From contig OZ038479.1 in assembly GCA_964036315.1 (NCBI GenBank), positions 57,886,246 to 57,950,245 on the forward strand: a stretch of DNA of 64,000 nt. The letters are read 5' to 3'. The position numbers and the translations under genes are program-made. Numbering within the stretch: the first letter of the stretch is position 1; each line of letters begins with the position of its first letter. Of the stretch, positions 45,305-54,289 are shown piece by piece. Below the pieces are notes generated by a model. The model ran no database searches and was not told the origin of the DNA. It worked only from the letters and a program-made list of their open reading frames with translations. The DNA comes from Acanthosepion esculentum (lineage: Eukaryota > Mollusca > Cephalopoda > Sepiida > Sepiidae).

Positions 45305-46316
45305 GAAATGCATACATCAATAAACAATGTTTTTCTTTTTATACTGTTCGATTCGTCTTGCTTCTTATTTTTTATGTCAGAAATAATTCTCGATATGATT
45401 ATGATGTTGATTTGGTTTCAATAAAATTTGCATCTAATATAAATAAAAATGTCATGTCAGTCACCAAGTCTTTAGCACCGGCAATGTCTGTAGTTTTGAA
45501 GAAATGTAAAGCATCGACTTCTGAAGAACTCTTCTGTAAATGCCAAGAAATATCAGGATTTTAAACAGAAGGAACCAAATCTTGGCTTACACCGTTTGAC
45601 TTTCCGTTCAGCTGACATGGCCATGCAAAATGTTTCTCAAAAGTAATTTCCCATTTTTAACGTGTTTTTTTCCTTTTCTTAATTCATCTTTGTGACATTA
45701 TTTTCAACTTCGACTTTATGAACAATACAAAAATTGAGGAGGTTGTCAATCACAACAAAACAGGAGAAATAACTCAACCCATTTTGTATAGTTTCATTTT
45801 GTACTGAAAGGTAAGTGGAAGAATGAATACAAATAATTTTGATTAAAAAAAAAAATCGTAATTTACTAACTTTCCTTCTTGCACTGTTTTTCTCATTCCT
45901 TTTTTGTTAGCCAAATAGAAAAAAATGAAAATATTATAAATTCAGCAGTCATTTCAATTCTATTTCATGTCATAATTTTGAAGAAATAAATATTTTTTAA
46001 ATGCACTAAAAACTAAAAAACAAGTTGATTTTTTTTGTTATTTCGCTTGGATGATTATTATTTTTTATTTTATTTTAATTTAATTCAATCGCAATAAAGT
46101 GAATTTGGCCATGTTGATAAAAAATGGCTCCTCTTCGTTTCAAATATGACCTTTTCGAAAAATTAAACATTTTCCATGTTAGTCCATGTTTTTAAAATTG
46201 GAAAGAGGAGGGAATACAAAATATATTTTTGAATTGATGAATTTTTTGGACGATTTTGCTGGAATGTTTTTAAACTAAATCCCTTTTTCTCACTCGGTAA
46301 ATAGGGGAAAAAAATC
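45305..46316. repeat. Repeat block A, copy 4
   Basis: Matches 11511-12170 and 38390-39180: TCAGAAATAATTCTCGATAT, GGTTTCAATAAAATTTGCAT, AACTCTTCTGTAAATGCCAA, TTCTCACTCGGTAAATAG. It extends further right than the other copies, up to the foldback element. The 68-codon frame at 45358-45564 (KCKASTSEELFCKCQEISGF) is the best preserved of the block A frames but lacks a domain. Confidence 0.6.
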
Positions 46317-47792
46317 GGTTAATTTGCAGTATAAGCATCAAAAACCCCATTGCCTGATTATTTCAAAAATGACATTTAAAAAAATTGCGCTCGATTCCCG
46401 TTTAGATGTTATGAACAATTTATGATCGACTTCTTTCCCGTTGCGTAGACAAAACGACCGCACTTACTAGCTTTGTTTACATACGTTTGCCTCGAGTAAT
46501 CATGCGCAGAAGCTTCACTTGTGTTGATTACTGTGCAATGCGCGAAATTTAAAATTAACCCAACAGGAAAAGCGTCACGATTCCAAATATATTAGTAAAA
46601 ATGAAAAAACGAAAAATAAAATCAAAATTTCGTGCCTGAAAGGATAAAAAAAAAAATGAAGTTCTCTTTTTTCTTTTTTTCAACGATGTCTTTTTTAATT
46701 GTGTTGTCAAAGTTTCCTTAAAATCCGACAATTGAAATAACAATTACGTGCCTGAAAATTAAAAACAGGATTTTTTCCTTTTTTTCAACGATATTTGTTT
46801 TTTAATGTGTTGTGAAAGTTTCTTGATTTTTGTAAGAATTTCCCAAACAATATGTTTTCACTAACAAAAAAAAACCCCAAAAAACATAACGCACGTTCCA
46901 TGAATATTGTCTTAATAGAATAGTTTTTGAAAAAGAGTTCACCCACGACATTATATTTACTTAGAAAAGCTTTAAACTATTTCTATAACAAATTTAGACA
47001 AATTTAATAATAAAAAATTGTTAGTTAATAAAGCTTCAATTCTACAAAGAAACAATACTATTAATTGGAAAAAAAGGAATTAATACCACAAAAAAAAAAA
47101 CAAAAAAAAAAAACTATTCATTTAAAGTTTCATACATTACTTTTTATGGTGAGATTCTGTTTCATCATTAGCTATAAGTAGATTTATTAAGGACAGTATT
47201 GTCTTAAGAATATTTTTTGGGGAAAAGTGTTCAACCATGATATTATACATATTTAGAAAAGGTTTCAATTGTTTCTATTACAATTTAATAATGAAAAAGA
47301 ATTCATTAGTTAATACAGCTTCAGTTCCACAAAGAAACAATACTTTTATTGGAAAAAAGGAAATTATACCACAAAAAACTATTCATTTAAAGCTTCATAA
47401 GATTTTTTGAAAAAGGGTTCAATCATCACATTATGTAGAAAAGCTTTCAATTGTTTCTATAACAAATTGAAAACAATTTAATAAAAAAGAAAAAAACTAT
47501 TCATTTAAAACTTCATTTAAAAAAAAGCACATTTTAAAATAACATCCGCGAAAATTGCGCAGTAATCAAGATGAGTAAGATACGAAAGGCTGTAAAAAAA
47601 ACAGCCGTTAAGTAAGCTTACACGCATTATTACTGTAGGCAAACGTATGTAAACACCAGTAATGGTGGCCAGACAACGTGAAAGAAATTACATTGACGAT
47701 AAATCATAAATGGTAATCGAGCACAATGTTTCACGCCAGAATGATTCATTCTCATTCCTGGGGGCTTTTTGTGCTTATACTGCAAATTAACC
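46317..47792. mobile_element. Foldback element with CpG-bearing inverted ends
   Basis: Outer ends are inverted: GGTTAATTTGCAGTATAAGC at 46317 and its reverse complement ending at 47792. Arms of about 240 bp continue inward with the CGCTCGATTCC/GGTAATCGAGC and TTTACATACGTTTGCC counterparts. The interior (46560-47550) is A-rich with three related units (ATTGTTTCTAT, CCACAAAGAAACAATACT, CAAAAAACTATTCATTTAAA). No transposase. Related to the core at 26720-27080. Confidence 0.65.
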
Positions 47793-48185
47793 AAAAAATC
47801 TAATAAGTTAATAAAATATTGTCAACGAAATGTTATATTTTAAGAGCAGAGCATGTTGAAAAAATCCCAAACTTGATAAAAACAAACTTTTATCATCAAA
47901 AAAATGTTTGTGCTTAAAGTATATTTTTATTATTTTAAATTTTTTAATCCTTTCTATCACGTTCAAAATTTTTGTTAAATCTTGTCTTCTTGTGTCGGTA
48001 GGTACACCAAAGATTAGTATTATAAATTTTAGCGTTAAAATAAAAATATATTGTTTTGGAAATTCCTGCAAAAATTAAATAATTGTCGGATTTTAATGAA
48101 ATTTTCAGGACTTATTCACAGATAAATTATATTTTAAATTTAGAAAAATATTCTCCGTAAGCTAATGTTTTAATTTTTATTTAAT
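47793..48185 (-). repeat. Foldback-family repeat, partial inverted copy
   Basis: ACTTGATAAAAACAAACTTT, GTTCAAAATTTTTGTTAAAT, AATAATTGTCGGATTTTAAT and TTCAGGACTTATTCACA match the inverted copies elsewhere (30630-31000, 48560-48900, 58880-59000). Non-coding. Confidence 0.55.
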
Positions 48186-48375
48186 TTATGTCTATATTTC
48201 TGCGATTGTAATTTTTACACATTTTTTTGTACTGTTGTCCTTATCTTTGTTGTCATATTCACGAAATTACGGCCGTTGTACACTCCAGTCTTCTTCATGT
48301 GATTGGAATTTCGAACTTAACCCTTTATTTCTTCCACTGGGGTAAATTGTTCTAGTTCCACATTTTTATTAAATT
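48186..48375 (-). mobile_element. Penelope-like terminal-repeat fragment with hammerhead remnant
   Basis: On the minus strand: GGAACTAGAACAATTTACCC, AAATTCCAATCACATGAAGA, AGACTGGAGTGTACAACGGC then CGTAATTTCGTGAATATGAC and CAGAAATATAGACA. This is the Penelope terminal repeat seen at 14400-14760 plus its upstream part. The hammerhead core (about 48258-48300) has ATGAAGA for CTGAAGA and an altered GAAA box. TCAC/GTGA flanks that could form helix I are intact. Confidence 0.65.
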
Positions 48376-49318
48376 TTAGAAATGTTGACTTTCAATATAG
48401 GCACATCCACTTGTCCCTGTCAAAAAAGTCATAGTATGATGAAAAAGGGACCCAAACTTAATAAATGTTTCTTTGTTTTTTTTTCTTTTTTAACATCAGC
48501 AGCCGATGTAATATTTACGATAAGTGGAGGTATCTTCACTACTTCGCTTAAAAAGTGCATATCTTGATGAAAAAAGGCCCCAAAGTTGATAAACAATTTT
48601 TTATCATCTAAAAACGTTTGTTAAGAGGAAAAAGGAAAGACCAAAGTATTTTTTAATTATTTTTTTACACTTTTAATCCTTCTTAACACATCCGAAATTT
48701 TAGTTAAAAATCTTGTTTTTTTTTAAGTCAGGAAAATTGCCATAAAATCGATCATGTCCACCATTTTTGAGAACTTTGTAAACAAAAGTTAAATTCTCAA
48801 TTTAAAAGTCTTGTAAAAATCAATTATACCTTTTTCAAAAGTTATTTAAGGAAAATTAGAAAATTTAAAGTTTACTTAATGTAATTGGAAACAAACATTA
48901 CTTAATTTTTTAGCAGAAAAACTTTATTTGAAAATAAGAGAAGCATGTCTAACTGTGGTGATTTGTTTTGGAAGTGTGAATTGATGTCAATGTATTGACA
49001 ACTAATATCAGGGAAGTTTATTGGACGGAAGGACAAAAGTAACAGTATTTTTTAATTTTAAGTGAACCAGGCTATTTAACTATAAAGTAATTTTTCAAAA
49101 GTCTAATATTGATTTTTTTTTTGTATTTTTTAACGAAAATATGTCCAAACCCTGCACTGTTTCCATCCCTAAAATTGAATCTAAAAAAGAAAATAATTAA
49201 TACTTGCAGTATGTCTTTCAGTGAAAAAACAATAAATTCTATTTAAAAGATGAAATTAAAATATTTGGTGAAATAGGATGTAAAAAAGAAAATTTAAAAA
49301 ATTTGAAAATGCAACAAT
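48376..49318. repeat. Foldback-family repeat fragments, no gene
   Basis: Two family ends with GATGAAAAA(G)GGNCCCAAA(C/G)TT at about 48437 and 48566, followed by AGAGGAAAAAGGAAAGACCA and A+T-rich family interior to the Gypsy insertion point at 49319. Confidence 0.5.
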
Positions 49319-49323
49319 GATGT

Positions 49324-49350
49324 TGTTATGGTCCAATATCCTCGCACCAC
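49324..49350 (-). other. Extra PBS-like and LTR-tip tail beyond the 3' LTR
   Basis: Outside the 3' LTR (element orientation) lies GTGGTGCGAGGATA, matching the PBS region GTGGCGACGAGGATA apart from a small change. It is followed by TTGGACCATAACA, a second copy of the LTR terminus, and then the target duplication. An ordinary provirus ends at the LTR. The tail suggests an aberrant reverse-transcription or integration product. Confidence 0.7.
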
Positions 49351-49593
49351 TGTTATGGTCCAAGGTTAGGACCAAGGAAGAACAACACGAACACAAGAGT
49401 AAGAATAACAAAGATATATTATAACAGAATAATAATACAAGAGGTTGAAGGTGTTAGTATGACTGTCAGTCTGGTTTAGAGTGAATTACTGTTGTCTCGA
49501 CTCGTTACACTTCATTCTATCGTCTCTCTTGAGAGGCGCAGTCTTTATAGTGTCAGAAAGAGTTCATTGTCGTTACAGGTAAGATCCCTTAAC
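49351..49593 (-). repeat. 3' LTR of the Gypsy element
   Basis: On the plus strand it runs from TGTTATGGTCC to AAGATCCCTTAAC. Compared with the 5' LTR it lacks a TCTTGACTCGTTCCG-like repeat unit and its terminal A. The adjoining C10-type run at 49592-49606 is, on the element strand, a G-rich polypurine tract directly upstream of the LTR. Confidence 0.88.
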
Positions 49594-49630
49594 CCCCCCC
49601 CCTCCCAAAGCTTTTGCCTCGCAGGGGTAA

Positions 49631-50317
49631 TTAATATTTTTTTCTCTTTGGATTTATCATCAAAGGCTCTGTAAATTTTATTTTCCTGCTCGATTTTCGC
49701 GGTTCTGATATTGTTTGAGGCCTTTGCATATCGAATGTGTTGAATATCGTGTCTATCACTTCTTCCTCTTCCTGAGGTGGACCGTTAGAATCCTCTAATA
49801 GTCTCTTTCTTATTTGGTTTAAGTGCCTTTTATGCGAGAACTTGGGACCCTGAATTATGTAAATCATGTTTCCGATCCGTTTCTCTATTTTACCTTGCTC
49901 CCAGTAGGATATATTGTTTTTGTACATTTTGAAAAAAACTTTCTCTCCTGGGTTAAATTTTCTTTTTGGTACGTACGACGTTGTTGATTGCCTTGTTTGT
50001 TTTGGTAGTAATTTGTCGAATACCGATCTAATCTTTCGGGCGAACATCACTTCCGCGGGTGATAATGCCGATGGCGTAGTACTCCTTGGTGTAATTGCAT
50101 ATAGTTGCAAGAATTGTTGTAACGCCTTTTCTGTTGGCACCTCATAAACCTTTCTTAATGCTTTTTTTAGCGTATCTACAAATCTCTCCGCTTGCCCGTT
50201 TGATCTTGGGTGATATGGCGGGGATTTGATGTGTTTAACTTGAAAAGTTTCACAAAATTCTTGAAAATCCACAGATGTGAATTGTGTCCTAATATCGGTG
50301 ACTAGAAAATCAACCAC
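49631..50317 (-). CDS. Gypsy integrase, C-terminal part
   Basis: 228 codons in one frame. VTDIRTQFTS holds the second Asp of the DDE triad (the usual DNGTQF context is altered), PPYHPRSNGQAERFVDTLKK holds the Glu in the N-G-x-A-E-R box, and FNPGEKVFFKM-YWEQGKIEKRIG-KRHLNQIRKR is the SH3-like C-terminal domain. It ends in a basic tail, NPKRKKY. The first catalytic Asp is in the preceding frame. Roles: binds LTR ends and inserts cDNA. Confidence 0.85.
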   Translation of the reverse strand: MVDFLVTDIRTQFTSVDFQEFCETFQVKHIKSPPYHPRSNGQAERFVDTLKKALRKVYEVPTEKALQQFLQLYAITPRSTTPSALSPAEVMFARKIRSVFDKLLPKQTRQSTTSYVPKRKFNPGEKVFFKMYKNNISYWEQGKIEKRIGNMIYIIQGPKFSHKRHLNQIRKRLLEDSNGPPQEEEEVIDTIFNTFDMQRPQTISEPRKSSRKIKFTEPLMINPKRKKY

Positions 50318-51041
50318 TCCGAAACGAGAAAACAGCTCGTGAAGTAGGTTTTCTGCAACGAAATACTTCTGGCCATTTGCTGTAACTGTCTACTACAATG
50401 AAATAATAGAAACCATCTAATGGACCTGCGAAATCTACATGTATTCTCGACCACCGTCGATCTGTCTCAGGCCATGGCTTATGGATGATCGGCGGTGATT
50501 TGGCTGCTAAGGAACAACCCTTGCATTTTTCCACCATATGTGTGATATCTTGATCCATGTTTGGCCAATATACATAACTTCGCATTAAGGATTTCATTCT
50601 GTTCTTTCCTGGATGGCCCATGTGAAAATCCTTGAGGATTCGCCTTTGTAGCGTTTTCGGGATTACTATCCTTTCATTATATAGTAGAACGTTATCATAT
50701 AACGAAAAACTGTCTGATACATGCTTATTTTTTTCTGCAATTTTTGTTTTCGTTTCCTTAATAAATTCGTCATTCACTGTTTCATTTCTTATTTCCTGTA
50801 ATGTGACGGGGAGGTTTCGAATTGAACTACATAATGATGTTCTAATGTCTTCCTCATGTCGTAGAGCTGCAATTACGGAATCTTCTAATGGCTCCGTTTT
50901 CTTTGATATTAGTCTCGAAAGACCATCTGTATGCCCGATTTTGTTTGATGGAAGATACTCCAATTTAAAGTTGTAGTTCAATAAAATTGTACCCCATCTT
51001 AATAATCTATTCGCAGTGTAGACAGGTAAACCTTTCTCCAA
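50310..51041 (-). CDS. Gypsy RNase H end, integrase zinc-binding and first core part
   Basis: 243 codons. The N-terminus finishes the RNase H/connection domain (LPVYTANRLLRWGTILLNYN, LPSNKIGHTDGLSRL). The middle has the HHCC zinc-binding domain (FHMGHPGKNRM, MVEKCKGC). The C-terminus has VDFAGPLDGFYYFIVVDSYS, with the first catalytic Asp of the integrase core. A frame change near 50310-50340 separates it from the remainder of the integrase. Confidence 0.85.
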   Translation of the reverse strand: MEKGLPVYTANRLLRWGTILLNYNFKLEYLPSNKIGHTDGLSRLISKKTEPLEDSVIAALRHEEDIRTSLCSSIRNLPVTLQEIRNETVNDEFIKETKTKIAEKNKHVSDSFSLYDNVLLYNERIVIPKTLQRRILKDFHMGHPGKNRMKSLMRSYVYWPNMDQDITHMVEKCKGCSLAAKSPPIIHKPWPETDRRWSRIHVDFAGPLDGFYYFIVVDSYSKWPEVFRCRKPTSRAVFSFRSG

Positions 51042-51047
51042 ATATTG

Positions 51048-51287
51048 TCAATAACGGCTTGTATCCGACTGTAAGGTGAAAAATCTACCGTAAATATATC
51101 TGTGGAATCTCGTAACTGCAAAAATAATCCCCAGCGTTTCTTTTGCGATTTGCGAGTAATTTTGTTTGGCTGGTATCAAAGTTCTTGAAGCATGCGCGAT
51201 GGGTTTTAGTGTCCCATCCGACATTTTATGAAGTATACATGCCCCAACACCATAGGCACTCGCATCACTTGCGACTATTATTTCCAA
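51048..51287 (-). CDS. Gypsy RNase H domain, N-terminal part
   Basis: IIVASDASAYGVGACILHKM carries the first active-site Asp; PIAHASRTLIPAKQNYSQIA and KETLGIIFAVTRFHRYIYG follow with the second acidic residue. Frame breaks lie on both sides (about 51300 and 51050). RNase H degrades the RNA strand during cDNA synthesis. Confidence 0.82.
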   Translation of the reverse strand: MEIIVASDASAYGVGACILHKMSDGTLKPIAHASRTLIPAKQNYSQIAKETLGIIFAVTRFHRYIYGRFFTLQSDTSRY

Positions 51288-51294
51288 TTTTGGG

Positions 51295-51611
51295 TCATAA
51301 TGCGCTTAAAAATAAATCTGCTGTTAGCGTTTTAATGATTTTGTCGAACGTTTTCTGACATTCATCTGTCCGCTCCCAAACTTTTTCCTTCTTCAACAGT
51401 TCGTTTAGGGGTGCGCGTAATTTGTGCATGTTAGGAATAAATTCTTGGTAATAATTTACTAAGCCCAAGAATCTTTGTAATTCTGCTAAATTTTTTGGAG
51501 CCGGCATTTTTTTTTTATTGCCGTTGCCCTTTCTGGGTCTGGTCGTCTTCCTTCTTCGTCAATAATATGGCCCAGATATTTTATTTCCTTAATAAAGAAG
51601 TCACATTTATT
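51295..51611 (-). CDS. Gypsy RT thumb/connection segment
   Basis: Continues the RT frame after a single in-frame stop at about 51612. Contains YLGHIIDEEGRRPDPE, then PKNLAELQRFLGLVNYYQEF and WERTDECQKTFDKI, the standard region after the RT palm in Gypsy pol. The stop between the two parts is a point-type lesion; whether it is read through is unknown. Confidence 0.8.
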
Positions 51612-52535
51612 TTATTTTACCTTAAAACCGTAGTTTTGTATTTTCCTGAAAACCTCTTGAACTTGTTCCCAGTGTTGTTCAATATTTTTGCTATTTATCA
51701 GTATGTCATCAAGGTATGCGATCGTTAAATCCAGTCCGCCTAGCATAGTATCCATTATTTGCTGAAATATTGCCGGCGCGACCTTGATCCCGAATGGTAA
51801 TCTTTGGAACTTATATAATCCTTTATGTGCGTTTATGCGCAACAACTTCGAGCTTTCCTGATCTACTGGTACTTGTAGGTATGCTTCGCTCAAGTCTATC
51901 TTTGATAAAAATTTTCCTCCGTTCAATTTTGTGAAAACTTCCTCTGAACTAGGGAGAGGATAGTGATAATCCTTAATCGCTGCATTTAATCCTGTCGAGA
52001 AATCAGCGCATACTCGTATCTCACCCGATTTCTTTTTCACGTAAGCCGTAGGTGCGGCCCATTGATTATATTCTACCTTTGTCAATATACCGGTTTTCAC
52101 GAGTCTATCTAACTCTTGGTCTATTTTTTCTAATGATGCAAAAGGTACATTTCTTTTCTTCTTGAAAATGGGTTGTAAACTTTCTTTTAGTTCTATTTTT
52201 GCTGCCATTTTTTTACACCTCCCGAGGTCGGCTGAAAATACTTCGGGGAAACTCTCTTTTAATTTCTCCTTTAATTTCTCTGCCTCGGTTGATAAACTTT
52301 TCACTTTTTGGCAGAACGTATTTATCGGTAAATCCCAGAGGTCGAATTTCTGCATCCAGTCAGTTCCAAATAAATTTTCCGTATTTTTTAGCACATACAT
52401 TTTTAATTTTTTGGTCATTCTGTTGAATGTCACATTTGTAATAACTTCTCCCTCAAATTTTATTTTTCTTCCAATTACAGACCTGGCTATTTTATCGATT
52501 CCCAACATGGTCGGTTTTTTTAAAATTTCTTCCAA
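51612..52535 (-). CDS. Gypsy reverse transcriptase (fingers and palm)
   Basis: 307 codons. IDQELDRLVKTGILTKVEYN, QWAAPTAYVKKKSGEIRVCA and DFSTGLNAAIKDYHYPLP are RT motifs 1-2. KIDLSEAYLQVPVD has the first catalytic Asp, KFQRLPFGIKVAPAIFQQIM is motif B, and IAYLDDILI is the YLDD box. It overlaps the protease frame upstream by about 40 bases in a different frame. The order and motifs place it in the Gypsy (Metaviridae-type) group, most like the Mag lineage. Confidence 0.9.
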   Translation of the reverse strand: MEEILKKPTMLGIDKIARSVIGRKIKFEGEVITNVTFNRMTKKLKMYVLKNTENLFGTDWMQKFDLWDLPINTFCQKVKSLSTEAEKLKEKLKESFPEVFSADLGRCKKMAAKIELKESLQPIFKKKRNVPFASLEKIDQELDRLVKTGILTKVEYNQWAAPTAYVKKKSGEIRVCADFSTGLNAAIKDYHYPLPSSEEVFTKLNGGKFLSKIDLSEAYLQVPVDQESSKLLRINAHKGLYKFQRLPFGIKVAPAIFQQIMDTMLGGLDLTIAYLDDILINSKNIEQHWEQVQEVFRKIQNYGFKVK

Positions 52536-52818
52536 AGTTAATAATAGTTAAATCTGATCCGGAATCCAATTGTAGTCTGACTTTTTTGTTTAACATTTCT
52601 ACTTGTACGTATTTTCGTATATTTGTCTCGTCCGCTTGGTCAGTTCTAGTGACACTTACTCGGCTTCTGCTTTCTTTCCTAGTCCAACAATGAGAACTTT
52701 TATGTCCCACTTTATTGCACGACAGACAATTATTAAATCGGTATGGACAATCTTTGTACCAATGCAAAGTCCCACAGCGATAGCATGGACTGGGTGGTAG
52801 CTTTTTCTGATATTTCAT
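52492..52818 (-). CDS. Gypsy nucleocapsid knuckles and aspartic protease
   Basis: Two CCHC-type knuckles (CYRCGTLHWYKDCP with C-x2-C-x4-H-x4-C spacing and CLSCNKVGHKSSHC), a linker, then QLDSGSDLTII, the aspartic-protease active-site motif. The frame is open upstream through the 30-base duplication at 52831-52890 and is offset from gag, so expression may need a frameshift at the gag end. Confidence 0.85.
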   Translation of the reverse strand: MKYQKKLPPSPCYRCGTLHWYKDCPYRFNNCLSCNKVGHKSSHCWTRKESRSRVSVTRTDQADETNIRKYVQVEMLNKKVRLQLDSGSDLTIINFGRNFKKTDHVGNR

Positions 52819-52830
52819 TTGATTTTTTTT

Positions 52831-52890
52831 AAGTAGAATAATTTGTTTGTTTTGTTTTTCAAGTAGAATAATTGGCTTGGTTTGTTTTTG
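52831..52890 (-). repeat. 30-base tandem duplication at the gag end
   Basis: AAGTAGAATAATTTGTTTG... at 52831-52860 is repeated at 52861-52890 with four changes. It spans the gag stop region. Because 30 is a multiple of three, it adds codons without changing phase. Confidence 0.75.
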
Positions 52891-53662
52891 AGGAGGGACA
52901 AAAACGTGTTTGTCGTTGTACTTTTCGTATGTGAGCGACGCCAGATTCTTCTATATCTTTCGAGTCCTTTTTTACGCTTATACATCTCTGACAGTCTTCA
53001 GCCAATTTTTGTAGCGTCAATTCTAGTTCACTCTCAAGTTTTGTTAGAATTCTCCATCTGATCTCCGCATCTTTAGTCGAAACCAGGTCTTGGACGAATA
53101 TCAAACATTTAAAATTGTCCGGGCTGAGTTCATATAACTTAAAGTCATCACAGTGTTTGTTTACTATGGAAGCGAATGTTATATAGTCTTCGCTATCCAT
53201 TTTTGTTAGATTTAAACATTTCCACCTTTTGTGGAATAGTGAAGTGTTCGGACTAAATAATTCCGTTAAAAGTTTCACAGCTTCCTTGAAAGTCAACTCA
53301 TTCGTTTTCCTCGGTAGGATGTAGTCTACGAATTTATTGTATTCGCTTGACCCTAGTTTTCTCAGTAGTAGACGTACTTTTTTCGCGTCTGACCAATTCC
53401 CGCAATCAAACTCATATAAATCTTCATATCTTCTGAAGTAAGCTGCGAAGGTTTTGTCTTCGTCCGGTGCATAAGTGAAGTCTTCGATAGAGCTCCATAT
53501 AGCATTTTGCGAGAATGCCGTTTCATTTTCAGAATTTTGCCATTTATTTGTTACTGTCCGTAGTAGTAATTCTTGTAGTACAAGATGCTTCTGTTCGTTT
53601 TTCTGTTGCTGCTCGAATTGCATTTTCATTAGTTCCAATATGGTTGCCTTAAAGTCTTCCAT
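52859..53662 (-). CDS. Gypsy Gag (capsid-like) protein
   Basis: 267 codons from ATG (MEDFKATILELMKMQFEQQQ, coiled-coil-like N-terminus). DEDKTFAAYFRRYEDLYEFD and WSDAKKVRLLLRKLG match the capsid-type domain of Mag-like Gypsy Gags; YITFASIVNKHCDDF and LKCLIFVQDL-type segments follow. Stop at 52859-52861. Intact frame, no break seen. The nucleocapsid knuckles are in the next frame. Confidence 0.85.
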   Translation of the reverse strand: MEDFKATILELMKMQFEQQQKNEQKHLVLQELLLRTVTNKWQNSENETAFSQNAIWSSIEDFTYAPDEDKTFAAYFRRYEDLYEFDCGNWSDAKKVRLLLRKLGSSEYNKFVDYILPRKTNELTFKEAVKLLTELFSPNTSLFHKRWKCLNLTKMDSEDYITFASIVNKHCDDFKLYELSPDNFKCLIFVQDLVSTKDAEIRWRILTKLESELELTLQKLAEDCQRCISVKKDSKDIEESGVAHIRKVQRQTRFCPSSKTNQANYST

Positions 53663-54026
53663 GTTTATACCGTAATTTTGTGTAAGTATTTTTCCTTAGT
53701 GTAGACTTCAGGTCTTTGTAGCCTGTTTGTTCTGGAACCTTTGTACGAAAAAATATTCCTGCGTAGAATTCGTGTCTTTGTTACACTGTAAAGTTGGTCT
53801 CAAAAAAAAAAATTCTATTTTGTTTTATGTTTTTTATGTTTTTATGTTTATGTTGTTTTTGTTGTTTTTTTTTCTCACTACCTCTGTTATGGACGACCGA
53901 TAGCAAAAGATTTTTTTTCTTAGAATCTCCGTTTCTTCAGTATACTCCGCGTAGAATTTCGTTTCTTCAATCCTTTTATGGATTTCTCCACGTAGAGTTT
54001 CGTTTCTTCAGTATCCTCGTCGCCAC
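53663..54026 (-). other. Gypsy leader with repeated CGTTTCTTCA motif and PBS
   Basis: Untranslated leader. CGTTTCTTCA (plus strand) occurs at about 53930, 53960 and 54001, spaced 30-40 bases apart, forming a short imperfect repeat. The PBS on the element strand is TGGCGACGAGGAT (54013-54025), separated from the LTR by one base. It equals the complement of the 3' end of a tRNA-Ser(GCU)-type sequence (ATCCTCGTCG plus CCA). Confidence 0.75.
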
Positions 54027-54284
54027 TGTTATGGTCCAAGGTTATGACCAAGGAAGAACAACACGAACACAAGAGTAAGAATAACAAAGTATATTACAAC
54101 ATAATAATAATTCAAGAAGTTGAAGGTGTTAGTATGACTGTCAGTCTGGTTTAGAGTGAACTACTATTGTCTTGACTCGTTCCGTCTCGACTCGTTACAC
54201 TTCATTCTATCGTCTCTCTTGAGAGGCGAAGTCTTTATAGTGTCAGGAAGAGTTCATTGTCGTTACAGGTAAGATCCCATAACA
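54027..54284 (-). repeat. 5' LTR of the Gypsy element
   Basis: 258 bp, TGTTATGG to CCATAACA on the plus strand, so the termini are perfect 8-base inverted repeats. Contains GACTCGTTCCGTCTCGACTC, a short internal duplication lacking in the other LTR. Confidence 0.9.
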
Positions 54285-54289
54285 GATGG

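Larger units (their letters stand above)
49324..54284 (-). mobile_element. Nearly complete Gypsy (Mag-like) LTR retrotransposon
   Basis: About 4.96 kb on the minus strand. In element order: 5' LTR (54027-54284), tRNA-Ser-type PBS, leader, gag, CCHC knuckles plus protease, RT, RNase H, integrase, a G-rich polypurine tract and 3' LTR (49351-49593), followed by an extra 27-base tail. The flanks GATGT (49319-49323) and GATGG (54285-54289) look like a 5-bp target duplication with one change. Several frame breaks are present (near 52500, 51612, 51300, 51050, 50310), so it is defective. LTRs differ at a few positions and one lacks about 15 bases. It is the youngest-looking large element in the window. 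Confidence 0.9.

Noticed and set aside
49594..49606. C-run as a sequencing artefact
   Set aside because: On the element strand it is a G-rich polypurine tract exactly upstream of the 3' LTR, where one is expected. Its exact length may still be uncertain.
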